Below are positions 8,171 through 17,651 of a stretch of 64,000 nucleotides of DNA, in pieces (position 1 is the stretch's first letter; every line of letters begins with the position of its first letter). The notes below the pieces were generated by a model. The model saw only the letters and a list, made by a program, of their open reading frames with translations, was not told where the DNA came from and did no database searches. The stretch spans positions 1 through 64,000 of the forward strand of contig JAEWMQ010000101.1 in assembly GCA_023393125.1 (NCBI GenBank), read 5' to 3'. This DNA comes from Bacillota bacterium (GTDB lineage: Bacteria; Bacillota; Clostridia; Lachnospirales; Cellulosilyticaceae). The translations under genes and the position numbers were made by a program.

Positions 8171-10292
8171 GGAAGATGATAAGAAAACTCAGTTTCAAGT
8201 TTTAAAGATGATTATGATAAGTCTTGTTTTAGCCATAAGTTTGATTATGTTCTTTGACTATGCCCCTATCTTTACTACCTTGGGTATGCTCTTTGTCAAT
8301 TTAACACTTTTGGCAGCTTATATCTATACAACTAGAAAGCAAAGGCCTATTTTATTTACTACAGTATTTATTTTCTATTTATGCCTAGGTTTATATAGTT
8401 GGAGATATTTAGAAAATAAAGTTGTCATGAGTGGCTTATTAGGGCTCTTTATTCAAGCAGGAATAAGCACGCTATTATTTCTTGGCTGCATTTCTATTGT
8501 ACTCCTAGAAATAAAGGATTTAATACAGGTAGTAAAAAGAAGGATAGATGTATGGTTTCCCCCACTTTATATATTGGTTTTTAGTACATTTATATTTTTA
8601 GAAGCTAATGAGCATGTGAGTGTAGATTTAAAAAGAGCTAGTTTATTTATTTTGAGTCTAGGACTTATTTTCGTAAGCTTTTATAAAAATGATAAGAAGC
8701 CTTCTGAAATGGTATATTCTGATGTAACGCTAAAAGGTTATATGAGACACCTAGCAATTATGTTATTTGTTATTCTTATAGGATTGAAAGTAGTACCACA
8801 GTTAGAATATTTACCAGGAGCTAGGTGGCTACAACAGTATAATAAAAGCTTGATTGGTGATTTACCTAGTAGTGTTAAATTAGATAGAAGACCTAGCCTT
8901 TCTGAAAACATCCTTTTTGAAGTGCAGAGCGAAGAACCTTTATATTTGAGGGAAATAGCATACAGTCATTATGATAGAGGCGTATGGAGTATTGATAAGT
9001 CAGATACAAGTTTTACAAAAGTAAGCTCAAATAGCTTTTGGCGGGAATATGACTTGTTTTTGAAAATTTCAAGACCGTATTTGGAAGGCGAAAATATTCC
9101 TATTGCAGGAGAGAAAAATGCTTATATATATGAAGTAAATAATTATAGGCATTATCTAACTGTTAATGGATTAACAGGTATTTATACTAATGATAATAGT
9201 GTGTTAGTGGCAGGAGATATCAATAATATTTGTTTTCAAGAGGGGAAAGATAGAAAGCAAGTGGGATATACCCTTAGTTATATTGAGGAAAATCCTATAA
9301 TAGAGAAATTATTTGAAAACTCAGAGGGACTTGAGAATAGGGAGAGGTGGTTAAGTTATTTAGAAGTATTTGGAGGAAATATGCATAGTAATGCTGAGCC
9401 GATGCTTATGTCAGATGAGGAATATAGCAAATTAAAGATAAAGTATACACAGGTTCCGGAACAAATAGCATATAACCTTAATAGCTTTGCTAGACAACTT
9501 ATAACTAAAACGAGTGATGTAAAAGATGCAAAAGCTATCGAAGCCTATTTAAAGAGTAGTGGTAAATATACCTATGTTTATGGTGCACCACAAAAGGATA
9601 TAATGGCTGATCCTATTTATGATTTCTTATTTAATCAAAAGCAAGGTATTTGCCAAGACTTTGCTAGTGGGATGGTACTTTTATGTAGAAGTATTGGGTT
9701 ACCAACTAGATATGTAAGTGGCTACTATTCAAAAGAAAAAAATGAAAAAGGCAAGTATATAGTAAGGGAAAAGAATGCTCATGCTTTTGTAGAAGTTTAT
9801 ATATCAGGTTATGGATGGATGCTTTTTGACCCTACACCGAGTAGTAGTCAAAGAGAGGAAGTTGGAAATGCAGCAGCAGGTGGAGGAGTCGTTGGCTTTT
9901 ATGGCATAAGTGAGGAAAACGAACTTCTTAGTCTAGGACGTAAACTTCTATTACCGATGTTATTACTTATCCCTTTTATTTTACTAGTTAGAGTACTTGG
10001 TTATTCTTATTGGAAAAAGAAACTGCTAGAGAGTTTGCCTGAAACAGCTATAAAGAAGTTGATGGAGGCGGTACTTAAACTTCTAAGCCAACATGATTAT
10101 GATATGCTTCCAGGAGAAACTTATGAGCAGTTAAGTAGAAGGTTATTAAAAGATGAAATAGATATAACAGCTATCAGTAAGCCTTATGAGACAGGTTTTT
10201 ATGGTAGAAAGAGTTTAACCAAACTAGAAGTTAAAGCAGCTGTAAGTGCTTATGAAGAGTTGAGAAAACGTAGAACATGGAGAAAAAGATAA
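8163..10292 (+). CDS. TgpA-like membrane transglutaminase
   Basis: 709 aa. About eight hydrophobic helices occupy the first 210 residues. An extracytoplasmic region follows with the transglutaminase-like core near 470-570: the Cys motif QGICQDFASGMVLLCRSIGLPTRYVSGYY, His in EKNAHAFVEVY, Asp in GWMLFDPTPS. A further membrane helix (about 593-615) and a cytoplasmic DUF4129-like tail with ETYEQLSRRLL complete it. The Cys-His-Asp triad is intact. Third gene of the MoxR-DUF58-transglutaminase operon; likely acts on cell-surface proteins or peptidoglycan, substrate unknown. Confidence 0.9.
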   Translation: MFKEDDKKTQFQVLKMIMISLVLAISLIMFFDYAPIFTTLGMLFVNLTLLAAYIYTTRKQRPILFTTVFIFYLCLGLYSWRYLENKVVMSGLLGLFIQAGISTLLFLGCISIVLLEIKDLIQVVKRRIDVWFPPLYILVFSTFIFLEANEHVSVDLKRASLFILSLGLIFVSFYKNDKKPSEMVYSDVTLKGYMRHLAIMLFVILIGLKVVPQLEYLPGARWLQQYNKSLIGDLPSSVKLDRRPSLSENILFEVQSEEPLYLREIAYSHYDRGVWSIDKSDTSFTKVSSNSFWREYDLFLKISRPYLEGENIPIAGEKNAYIYEVNNYRHYLTVNGLTGIYTNDNSVLVAGDINNICFQEGKDRKQVGYTLSYIEENPIIEKLFENSEGLENRERWLSYLEVFGGNMHSNAEPMLMSDEEYSKLKIKYTQVPEQIAYNLNSFARQLITKTSDVKDAKAIEAYLKSSGKYTYVYGAPQKDIMADPIYDFLFNQKQGICQDFASGMVLLCRSIGLPTRYVSGYYSKEKNEKGKYIVREKNAHAFVEVYISGYGWMLFDPTPSSSQREEVGNAAAGGGVVGFYGISEENELLSLGRKLLLPMLLLIPFILLVRVLGYSYWKKKLLESLPETAIKKLMEAVLKLLSQHDYDMLPGETYEQLSRRLLKDEIDITAISKPYETGFYGRKSLTKLEVKAAVSAYEELRKRRTWRKR

Positions 10293-10336
10293 GAAGAGGG
10301 CACTAGCCATATGGCCGGTGCCCTCTTCTTATCTTT
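10285..10336. terminator. Bidirectional hairpin terminator
   Basis: Perfect 19-bp inverted repeat (10285-10303 / 10318-10336) with a 14-base loop. It overlaps the stop of the transglutaminase gene and lies just beyond the 3' end of adhE on the opposite strand, so it can serve both convergent units. Confidence 0.85.
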
Positions 10337-10361
10337 ATAAGAGGAGTACTAATAAAATGAA

Positions 10362-12977
10362 TTATTTACCGTAGTAAGCTTTTTTGTAAAGATCTTCAAG
10401 TTCTATTACTTTTGGAAGTCTTGGATTAGCTGTTGTACATTGATCTTCGAATGCTTTGTAAGAAAGATCTGTTACTTTAGCAAGGAATTCTTTTTCATCT
10501 ACATTCATTTCTTTGAGTGTGAATGGGATGTTAACTTCCTTCATTAAATCTTTAACTGCTTTAACAAGTGATGCAACGCCTTCTTCTGGAGTAGAAGCTT
10601 TAAGACCTAACATTTTAGCAATGTCTTGGTATCTTTGTGGAGCGATGAATTTACCGTATTTAGGGAATGCCATAAATTTAGATGGGTTAATTTCACCATT
10701 GTAAGCAATAACGTGTGGAAGAAGAATTGCATTTGCACGACCATGAGCAATATGGAATTCACCACCAAGTTTATGAGCAAGTGAGTGATTGATGCCAAGG
10801 AATGCATTTGTAAATGCCATACCTGCGATACATGATGCATTGTGCATTTTTTCTCTTGCTTCAGGGTCTTTAGCGCCATTTTTGTATGAACGTGGTAAGT
10901 ATTCAAATACAAGTTTAATAGCATGAAGTGCAAGAGCATCTGTATAGTCAGAAGCTAATACTGATACGTAAGCTTCAATAGCATGTGTAAGAACATCAAG
11001 ACCTGTATCTGCTGTTGGGCTAGCTGGAACTGACATAACGAATTCTGGGTCGATGATTGCTACGTCTGGTGTTAATTCATAGTCAGCAAGTGGATATTTC
11101 ATATTATTAGCTTTATCAGAGATTACAGCGAAAGATGTTACTTCTGAACCTGTACCTGATGTAGTTGGAATAGAAACCATTTTTGCTTTTTTACCAAGTT
11201 TAGGGAATTTATAAACACGTTTTCTGATATCCATGAATTTTTGAGCCATACCTATAAAGTCAGCTTCTGGGTGTTCGTAGAATAACCACATAGCTTTAGC
11301 AGCATCCATTGCAGAACCCCCACCTAGAGCGATAATAACGTCTGGCTTAAATGAGTTCATAACAGCTGTCCCTTTTTTTACTGTTACAAGGTCTGGATCT
11401 GGTTCAACTTCACTAAAGATTTGAATAGCTACTTTATTTAAATTTTTATTTAATTGGTAAGTTAATTTATCAACATAACCAAGTTTAACCATCATTGGGT
11501 CAGCTACAATCATTGCACGAGAAATGTCTGGCATTTTTGCTAAGTATTGAACTGATCCTGCTTCAAAGTAGATTTTTTCTGGAATTTTAAACCATTGCAT
11601 ATTCACGCGTCTCTTAGCCACCCTTTTCTTATTGATTAAGTTTTGAGCTGTAACGTTTGATGATGTAGAGTTATGTCCGTAAGAACCACAGCCAAGTGTA
11701 AGTGAAGGCATAAGTGAGTTGTAAACATCACCGATACCACCAAATGCTGATGGAGAGTTTACAATGATACGACAAGCTTTAAGGCGTTTACCATATTCAT
11801 CAACAAGATTATCGTTTGTTGTATGGATAACTGCAGTATGACCAAGGCCGCCAAGTTCAACCATTGTTTCAGCTTTTACGATACCGTCTTCAACGTCTTT
11901 TGCTTTAACAATAGCAAGTACTGGAGAAAGTTTTTCTCTTGAAAGTGGGTAAGCTTCACCAACATCATCAATTTCACAGCAGATTACTTTAGTTTCTTTT
12001 GGAATTGTAATGCCAGCAAGAGCTGCGATTTCATGAGGATATTTACCAACGATAGCTGGACCTGCCATCATACGAACAGGGTCGATAACAACTGGCTCAA
12101 GCTTTTTAATTTCTTCTTTAGTAGCAAAGTAGCAGCCTTGTTTTTTCATAAATGCTACGGCTTGATCATAAATTGGAGCTTCGATGATAGCTGCTTGTTC
12201 AGAAGCACAAATCATACCATTATCAAATGATTTAGAGAGGATAAGGTCTGTAAGTGATTGTTCAAGGTTAGCTGTTTTTTCAATGAAAGCAGGTACGTTA
12301 CCAGGACCAACACCAAGAGCAGGTTTACCAGTAGAGTAAGCAGCTTTAACCATTGCAGAACCACCAGTTGCAAGTACAGTTGCTACATCAGGATGATTCA
12401 TAAGAGCATTTGTAGCGTCGATAGATGGGATATCAATCCATTGAACACAGTTTTCAGGTGCTCCAGCTTTGATAGCAGCATCTCTTACGATGATAGCAGC
12501 TTCACGAGAACAGTTTTGAGCAGCTGGGTGGAAACCAAAGATAATTGGGTTACGTGTCTTAGCACATGTGATCGCTTTGAACATTGTTGTAGAAGTTGGA
12601 TTTGTTGTTGGTGTAACACCAGCTACTACACCTACTGGTTCAGCTATTTCAATGTAACCTTCATCTTCGTTATCTTCAATAATACCTACAGTTTTTTCGT
12701 GTTTAATACTATGGTAAATGTATTCTGTTGCAAAAATATTTTTTGTAACTTTATCTTCAAAAATACCACGGCCTGTTTCTTCAACTGCCATTTTAGCAAG
12801 TTTCATTTGAGCGGATAAACCAGCAAGAGCCATAGCTTTAGTAATTTCATCTACTTGTGCTTGATCGAGTTTCATGTACTCATCAAGAGCAACCTTTGCT
12901 TTTTGAACTAATTCGTCTACCATTTTTACAGCGTCAACTACAGGTGTTTCTTCTTTAACTTTTTTGTTTTCTGACAT
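10362..12977 (-). CDS. adhE: Bifunctional acetaldehyde-CoA / alcohol dehydrogenase
   Basis: 871 aa from ATG 12977, which has AAAGGAGG seven bases upstream; the longer frame to 13124 crosses the promoter and is rejected. The N-terminal aldehyde dehydrogenase domain (about 1-440) has AEPVGVVAGVTPTTNPTS and catalytic Cys257 in DNGMICASEQ. The C-terminal iron-dependent alcohol dehydrogenase domain (about 455-865) has ALGGGSAMDAAKAMW, SIPTTSGTGSEVTSFAVI, and the metal histidines in THAIEAYVS and GINHSLAHKLGGEFHIAHG. It reduces acetyl-CoA to ethanol while reoxidising NADH. A Rex-type box in its leader suggests NADH/NAD+ control. Monocistronic. Confidence 0.97.
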   Translation of the reverse strand: MSENKKVKEETPVVDAVKMVDELVQKAKVALDEYMKLDQAQVDEITKAMALAGLSAQMKLAKMAVEETGRGIFEDKVTKNIFATEYIYHSIKHEKTVGIIEDNEDEGYIEIAEPVGVVAGVTPTTNPTSTTMFKAITCAKTRNPIIFGFHPAAQNCSREAAIIVRDAAIKAGAPENCVQWIDIPSIDATNALMNHPDVATVLATGGSAMVKAAYSTGKPALGVGPGNVPAFIEKTANLEQSLTDLILSKSFDNGMICASEQAAIIEAPIYDQAVAFMKKQGCYFATKEEIKKLEPVVIDPVRMMAGPAIVGKYPHEIAALAGITIPKETKVICCEIDDVGEAYPLSREKLSPVLAIVKAKDVEDGIVKAETMVELGGLGHTAVIHTTNDNLVDEYGKRLKACRIIVNSPSAFGGIGDVYNSLMPSLTLGCGSYGHNSTSSNVTAQNLINKKRVAKRRVNMQWFKIPEKIYFEAGSVQYLAKMPDISRAMIVADPMMVKLGYVDKLTYQLNKNLNKVAIQIFSEVEPDPDLVTVKKGTAVMNSFKPDVIIALGGGSAMDAAKAMWLFYEHPEADFIGMAQKFMDIRKRVYKFPKLGKKAKMVSIPTTSGTGSEVTSFAVISDKANNMKYPLADYELTPDVAIIDPEFVMSVPASPTADTGLDVLTHAIEAYVSVLASDYTDALALHAIKLVFEYLPRSYKNGAKDPEAREKMHNASCIAGMAFTNAFLGINHSLAHKLGGEFHIAHGRANAILLPHVIAYNGEINPSKFMAFPKYGKFIAPQRYQDIAKMLGLKASTPEEGVASLVKAVKDLMKEVNIPFTLKEMNVDEKEFLAKVTDLSYKAFEDQCTTANPRLPKVIELEDLYKKAYYGK

Positions 12978-13024
12978 TTTAATAGCCTCCTTTAATGTGA
13001 TGGTACAATAATGAGTAAAGTATA

Positions 13025-13042
13025 TTGTTATATTTTTAACAA
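13025..13042. promoter_or_regulatory. Candidate Rex operator of adhE
   Basis: TTGTTATATTTTTAACAA matches the clostridial Rex consensus TTGTTAA-N4-TTAACAA at all but one specified position. It lies 48-65 bases upstream of the adhE start and downstream of the predicted transcription start, where a repressor would block elongation. A second partial half-site pair (TTGTGATGTTAACA, 13091-13104) overlaps the -10 element. Confidence 0.7.
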
Positions 13043-13095
13043 TATAGGTCGTAATAAAATAATAAAATTTACTAATGTATTGTGAATATATTGTG

Positions 13096-13124
13096 ATGTT
13101 AACATGTAGTTGAAACTTTGTCAA
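13096..13124 (-). promoter_or_regulatory. Predicted sigma-A promoter of adhE
   Basis: Reverse strand: TTGACA (13124-13119), 17-base spacer, TAACAT (13101-13096). The -35 is perfect and the -10 matches 4 of 6. The predicted start near 13089 gives a leader of about 110 bases containing the Rex-type box. The rest of 13125-13383 is AT-rich with no gene. Confidence 0.6.
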
Positions 13125-13383
13125 TTTATTAACTTATGTAAAAATATGAACTATTTATAAATATAAACTAATAAAACGTTGGGAATTAGCACATAATTTT
13201 TTAATGAGAGCAAGAGTAATTGTTAAATATAAAACAAAAAAACAAGCAAGAGAAAGTGAGAATGCAAAAGTTATTGTCAATATGAATAATAAATATGAAA
13301 GAAAGATACAAAAAATCTACACATTATATTAAGAATATAATTAATTATGTGTTAATATAGGCATAGGGGGAGGGGGAAATAAG

Positions 13384-14508
13384 ATGTTTTTTCAGATACA
13401 GACTCATATTGTAATGACACTTATTTTAAGCATTATCTTCATGCATGCTATTTTTAGGCTTGATAAATCAGAGTTACTAAACAAGTTATTTATGCAGCTT
13501 ATAGGACTAGATATAGTGATCATGATATTAGAAATAGGTAGCGCTATTTTAAGCAGTAAGGAGTTAGTAAGCCTTAGACTATTTCATTTAGTAGTCAATT
13601 TAGTAGGTCTTATTATTGTACCTTTATTTTTGTTTGTGGGGATTATGTATTTTGAGTGCTATTTGCAAAAGACCTTACGCATAGTAAAGAAGTGTAGTAG
13701 ATGTATTTACATACCTGCTACTATACTTATTGTTCTAACCTTCATTAATATAAAAACAGGTTGGATTGCAACAGTAAACATGGAAAATGAGCATATAAGA
13801 GGGCCGTTATTTTGGATCATTCCTATAATCCCCTTATTTTATTTAGGCTATGCTCTTCTAATTGTGTGGCGCTATCACAAGAAGCTCATCACATATAAAT
13901 ATGTGATGAACATTATGTATATAGTAATTATTGGTTTAAGTGTAGTTATACAAGCTATCTGTGAAGCTTATTTAATTATTTGGAATACAATAGGGGGACT
14001 ATTAGTATGTGCTTACATTTTTAATATCATAGATGAACTTCAATATGATGCACTAACAACAATGGAGAATAAACAAAGTTATTTAAGCTATGTTTCTAGA
14101 TTAGTTAAGAAACAGCAGTTAACTTTAACAGCTATTAATATAGATTTAGATGATTTTAAAAATATTAACGATTACTATGGTCATCAAGAAGGTGACGAAG
14201 CACTTAAAAGGTTCTCACAGATTTTAAGGGGTAGTTTTCCTTATAAACATCGTATTTTTAGAATGGGTGGCGATGAGTTTCTTATTTTAAGTGAACAGCA
14301 AAATAAGAAACAGATGATTAAGTATATGGAAAGGTTTAAAGAAAGGCTAAATGTATATAATAGTAGTAGCAATAAGCCTTATCGATTAAAGTTCAGTTAC
14401 GGCATGGATAGCTATGGTGCAAATTATAAAGATGTAGAGCAATTTCTAAATTACATAGACAGCATGATGTATACCCAAAAGCAAAGGAAGAAAAGAAGAA
14501 GGATTTAA
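13384..14508 (+). CDS. Membrane-bound diguanylate cyclase (GGDEF)
   Basis: 374 aa. The N-terminal 215 residues hold six or seven hydrophobic helices and no other known sensor. A GGDEF domain follows: YDALTTMENKQSYL (the DxLT start), INIDLDDFKNINDYYGHQEGDEALK, and an intact signature G295-G296-D297-E298-F299 in FRMGGDEFLIL. No EAL domain and no obvious RxxD inhibitory site. It should make cyclic di-GMP at the membrane. GGGGGAGGGGG precedes the ATG. It is divergent from adhE and appears monocistronic. Confidence 0.88.
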   Translation: MFFQIQTHIVMTLILSIIFMHAIFRLDKSELLNKLFMQLIGLDIVIMILEIGSAILSSKELVSLRLFHLVVNLVGLIIVPLFLFVGIMYFECYLQKTLRIVKKCSRCIYIPATILIVLTFINIKTGWIATVNMENEHIRGPLFWIIPIIPLFYLGYALLIVWRYHKKLITYKYVMNIMYIVIIGLSVVIQAICEAYLIIWNTIGGLLVCAYIFNIIDELQYDALTTMENKQSYLSYVSRLVKKQQLTLTAINIDLDDFKNINDYYGHQEGDEALKRFSQILRGSFPYKHRIFRMGGDEFLILSEQQNKKQMIKYMERFKERLNVYNSSSNKPYRLKFSYGMDSYGANYKDVEQFLNYIDSMMYTQKQRKKRRRI

Positions 14509-14608
14509 CAAGGAGTTAACTTGAATCTAATAAAGAACAAACTCCAATTTAATATCTCCCTTTTATACTAAGTGCATGAATTAAACAAATAGTAAAGGGG
14601 AAATAAGA

Positions 14609-16132
14609 ATGAAACTTTCAAAGAAGATTTTTGCAGCTATTTTATGTACAGCCCTTGTAGGTGTTACAGCAGTGGGGGCAATTGCAGTGCCAACTAGGGC
14701 AAATACAACTCATGTGACGCAAAGTGCCAAAGAGCAAACTTACAAAAAGCCCAAATATATATTTAACTTTATTGGTGATGGTATGTCTTATGTACAGGTT
14801 AACTCTGCGCAAATCTATAAAGGTGTAACTGAAAAAGGTGGTGTTAATTTAGGAAAGCTATCAGTATCACAGTTCCCAGTATGTGGATCAGCTACAACGG
14901 AGGACTCTACATCATTTGCACCTGATTCAGCTTCTACAGCAACAGCTATTTCTAGTGGTATTAAAACACATAGCGGCGTAATTGGCTACAATGCAGATAA
15001 GCAAACTAAACCAGAAAGTATTACAGAGAAACTTAAAAAAGAAGGTTATAAAATAGGGATAGTAAGTAGTGTATCTATAGATCATGCAACACCAGCAGCT
15101 TTTTATGCACATGCAGTATCTAGAAAGGATATGTATGATATTGCACTTCAGTTAGCAGATAGTAATTTTGACTACTTCGCAGGCGGTTCATTAGCACAAC
15201 CAAATGGTAAAGATGGTAATCAAAAAAGTGCATTTGAAGTTATTAAAGAAAAAGGTTACAACATTGTAGATACCAAGGAGGAAATTCTTTCACTTAATAG
15301 TAAATCAGGCAAAGTATATGCTATTAATCCAGAGCTTCAAGACTCACAGGCTATGAGTTATGACTTGGATGCTAGCGAGGATAGCATTAGATTAAAAGAC
15401 CTTGTTAAAAAAGGTATTGATGTTTTAGATAATGAAGATGGTTTCTTTATGATGGTAGAAGGTGGCAAGATTGACTGGGCAGGTCACGCTAATGATGCTA
15501 GATCTAATATTCAAGATGTCATTGCTTTAGATGAAGCTATTGAGGTAGCTGTTAACTTTGCTAAAGCTCATCCAGAGGAAACTCTTATTATTGTAACGGG
15601 AGACCATGAAACAGGTGGTATGACTATTGGGTATTCTACAACAGGCTATAATACAGCATTTAATCTTTTATCTAACCAAGATATGAGTTATGTAGCTTTT
15701 GATGAACTACTTGCAGAATACAAAAAAGGAACTACAGCAGATAAGGCTAAGATTGAGGATATCCTTCCTCTTATTAAAGAGCATTTTGGTTTAGTAAGCC
15801 CAAGTAATGCTGCATCAGCTAAAGATCCAGCATTGGTACTAACAGAGTATGAATATAACAAATTAAAAGATGCTTTTGCTCAAACTATGAAAGAGAGCAG
15901 TGAACGTACAAATAGTCAAGAAACAGGTATTTTATATGGCGGTTATGAGCCACTTACTGTAACACTGACACATATCTTAAATAATAAAGCAGGTATTGGT
16001 TGGACTTCTTATTCACATACAGGCGTACCTGTTCCAGTTTATGCAATGGGTGAGGGAGCAGAACTGTTTAGTGGAGCTTATGATAACACAGACATTTTCA
16101 ATAAATTAGTTGCTCTTTGTGAACTAAAATAA
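14609..16132 (+). CDS. Secreted alkaline phosphatase (PhoA family)
   Basis: 507 aa with a signal peptide (KKIFAAILCTALVGVTAVGA). Alkaline phosphatase signatures: FIGDGMSYVQ (first metal Asp), FAPDSASTATA with nucleophile Ser107, FMMVEGGKIDWAGHANDA, VTGDHETGG, and the C-terminal SYSHTGVPVPVYAMG His. It is longer than the core because of an insertion around 360-450, common in Gram-positive members. The enzyme should hydrolyse phosphate monoesters outside the cell or in the wall. No clear Pho box was recognised upstream. AAAGGGG precedes the ATG. Confidence 0.93.
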   Translation: MKLSKKIFAAILCTALVGVTAVGAIAVPTRANTTHVTQSAKEQTYKKPKYIFNFIGDGMSYVQVNSAQIYKGVTEKGGVNLGKLSVSQFPVCGSATTEDSTSFAPDSASTATAISSGIKTHSGVIGYNADKQTKPESITEKLKKEGYKIGIVSSVSIDHATPAAFYAHAVSRKDMYDIALQLADSNFDYFAGGSLAQPNGKDGNQKSAFEVIKEKGYNIVDTKEEILSLNSKSGKVYAINPELQDSQAMSYDLDASEDSIRLKDLVKKGIDVLDNEDGFFMMVEGGKIDWAGHANDARSNIQDVIALDEAIEVAVNFAKAHPEETLIIVTGDHETGGMTIGYSTTGYNTAFNLLSNQDMSYVAFDELLAEYKKGTTADKAKIEDILPLIKEHFGLVSPSNAASAKDPALVLTEYEYNKLKDAFAQTMKESSERTNSQETGILYGGYEPLTVTLTHILNNKAGIGWTSYSHTGVPVPVYAMGEGAELFSGAYDNTDIFNKLVALCELK

Positions 16133-16189
16133 ATATTCGCCTCTGTTTTAGTAAGGCACTCTATTTTTAGCTGGAAAGAGGAAATAAAA

Positions 16190-17314
16190 ATGCAGTTAAA
16201 GAAAATAAGAGATAAGGAAGTCATCTTTTCATTAGTATGTGTAGTAGCCATTGTTATTTTAATCATATTACCTACTGGTTTTGAAAAACAGATTTATACC
16301 AATGCAGAACATGTGAAAGTAAGAGTTTTAGAAACCAATGAAAGTGGCATTTATAATAGTGGACTTTTAAAATTAGGAAGCCAAGTATGTGTAGTAGAAG
16401 TATTAGAGGGTACTTTCAAAGGAGAACAAATAGAAGCTGCTAACTTATTATCGGGGAGATTAGAGGTTGATAAGTTGTTTGTAGAAGGGGATAGGGCACT
16501 AGCGCTTATAGAAAAAACAGAGGATGGAAAAGTGTTAGATGCCAATCTACTAGATTATTACCGTTTAAATCTAGAATGGCTATTAGTTTTCTTATTTATG
16601 GGGGCTCTTATCTTGTTTTTGGGTAAAACGGGAGTGAGAACTATTATTTCTTTTGTTTTAAGTCTTTTATGTATGTGGAAAGTATTAGTACCTGGTTTAT
16701 TAAAGGGCTATAATCCTATGGTGATGGGATTGGTTATAGGGGTAACTATGGCTGTTATTACATTATTATTAGTAGCTGGTTTTACAGAAAAGGCCTACTG
16801 CGCTATATTGGGAATGGGCGTGGCCTCTCTAATGACTTGTGCTATGGCCATTGGCTTTGGAAATTTATTTAAAATTCACGGTAGTGTAATGCCATGGTCA
16901 GAATCGCTGCTGTACTCTGGTTATCAGCATTTAGATTTAACTAAGATTTTTCAGGCTGCCATTTACTTATCTTGTTCAGGGGCGCTAGTAGATTTGGCAG
17001 TGGATATTTCAGCAGCTATAGAAGAGGTAGTAGATAAAAAGCCAACTATTTCAAGAAAAGAAATTTTGTTGTCAGGGTTAAATATTGGGCGTTCTGTAGT
17101 AGGATCACAAACAACTACGTTATTATTAGCTTATATGGGAAGCTTTATAACGATTATGATGGTTTATATGGCGCAAGGAACACCTATGGTGAGCATTCTT
17201 AATGGGCAATCTATGGCATCTGAAATTTTGCATACTTTAGTAGGATGTCTAGGTCTTGTTATTGTATCCCCTATTACAGCTTTCATTTGTAGTCTAAGAT
17301 ATAAAAAGCATTAA
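16190..17314 (+). CDS. YibE/F-like multi-pass membrane protein
   Basis: 374 aa. One N-terminal membrane helix (13-30) is followed by a soluble OB-like segment (about 40-120) and then about seven transmembrane helices. LLFLGKTGVRTIISFVLSLL, ATTLLLVAGFTEKA-type helices, and SCSGALVDLAVDISAAIEEV and NIGRSVVGSQTTTLLLAYMGS are hallmarks of the YibE/F family. Function is unknown; a transport role is usually supposed. It begins 57 bp after the alkaline phosphatase with GAAAGAGG before the ATG and no intervening terminator, so the two may be co-transcribed. A terminator follows. Confidence 0.88.
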   Translation: MQLKKIRDKEVIFSLVCVVAIVILIILPTGFEKQIYTNAEHVKVRVLETNESGIYNSGLLKLGSQVCVVEVLEGTFKGEQIEAANLLSGRLEVDKLFVEGDRALALIEKTEDGKVLDANLLDYYRLNLEWLLVFLFMGALILFLGKTGVRTIISFVLSLLCMWKVLVPGLLKGYNPMVMGLVIGVTMAVITLLLVAGFTEKAYCAILGMGVASLMTCAMAIGFGNLFKIHGSVMPWSESLLYSGYQHLDLTKIFQAAIYLSCSGALVDLAVDISAAIEEVVDKKPTISRKEILLSGLNIGRSVVGSQTTTLLLAYMGSFITIMMVYMAQGTPMVSILNGQSMASEILHTLVGCLGLVIVSPITAFICSLRYKKH

Positions 17315-17358
17315 AATAAAGAGGAAAAAACTTGTAAAACAAAGAATAAAAGTATAGG

Positions 17359-17394
17359 TAGGAGCACTATAACAATTAGGTTATAATGCTCCTA
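17359..17394 (+). terminator. Hairpin terminator after the YibE/F gene
   Basis: 15-bp arms 17359-17373 and 17380-17394 with one mismatch and a 6-base loop, followed by TTTAAATTT. Confidence 0.75.
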
Positions 17395-17439
17395 TTTAAA
17401 TTTAATAAAAAGCAAAAATAATCCCCAATAACAAAAAAG

Positions 17440-17560
17440 TTATTCACAAAATGTTGATAGATTACATAAAAATGTGGATAAGTATAAATAAAATTAATAA
17501 ACGCAGTAAAAAATCTGTTGAAAAATGTGGATAATTTGTTGATGAAGAAAATGTGAATAA
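17440..17560. promoter_or_regulatory. Cluster of DnaA boxes in an AT-rich intergenic region
   Basis: Two exact boxes TGTGGATAA (17473-17481, 17526-17534; complement TTATCCACA) are flanked by two one-mismatch boxes, TTATTCACA (17440-17448) and TGTGAATAA (17552-17560). Two weaker relatives, TGTTGATAG (17452-17460) and TGTTGATGA (17537-17545), lie between. Everything fits within 121 bp of very AT-rich DNA. No dnaA or dnaN is nearby, so this is not the usual origin context; a DnaA-binding cluster or titration site is the more likely reading. Confidence 0.6.
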
Positions 17561-17651
17561 TAGGGATAAGTATGTTAATATAAATTACATATAGAAGTTT
17601 TATAATCATATTTAAAATAAATAAAATGTAGGATGGAAATAGGAGAAGCAG

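Noticed and set aside
12258..12818. Long open frame of 186 codons antisense to adhE
   Set aside because: It lies wholly inside adhE on the other strand, is rich in Cys, Ser and Phe as expected for antisense of this gene, and has no SD or family likeness.
12978..13124. Longer N-terminus for AdhE from ATG 13124
   Set aside because: The extra 49 codons cover the -10 element, the Rex-type box and the real SD, and have no similarity to the family.
17440..17560. Replication origin oriC
   Set aside because: DnaA boxes are present but dnaA, dnaN, recF or rpmH are not nearby, and no clear unwinding element or plasmid gene was seen; reported only as a DnaA-box cluster.
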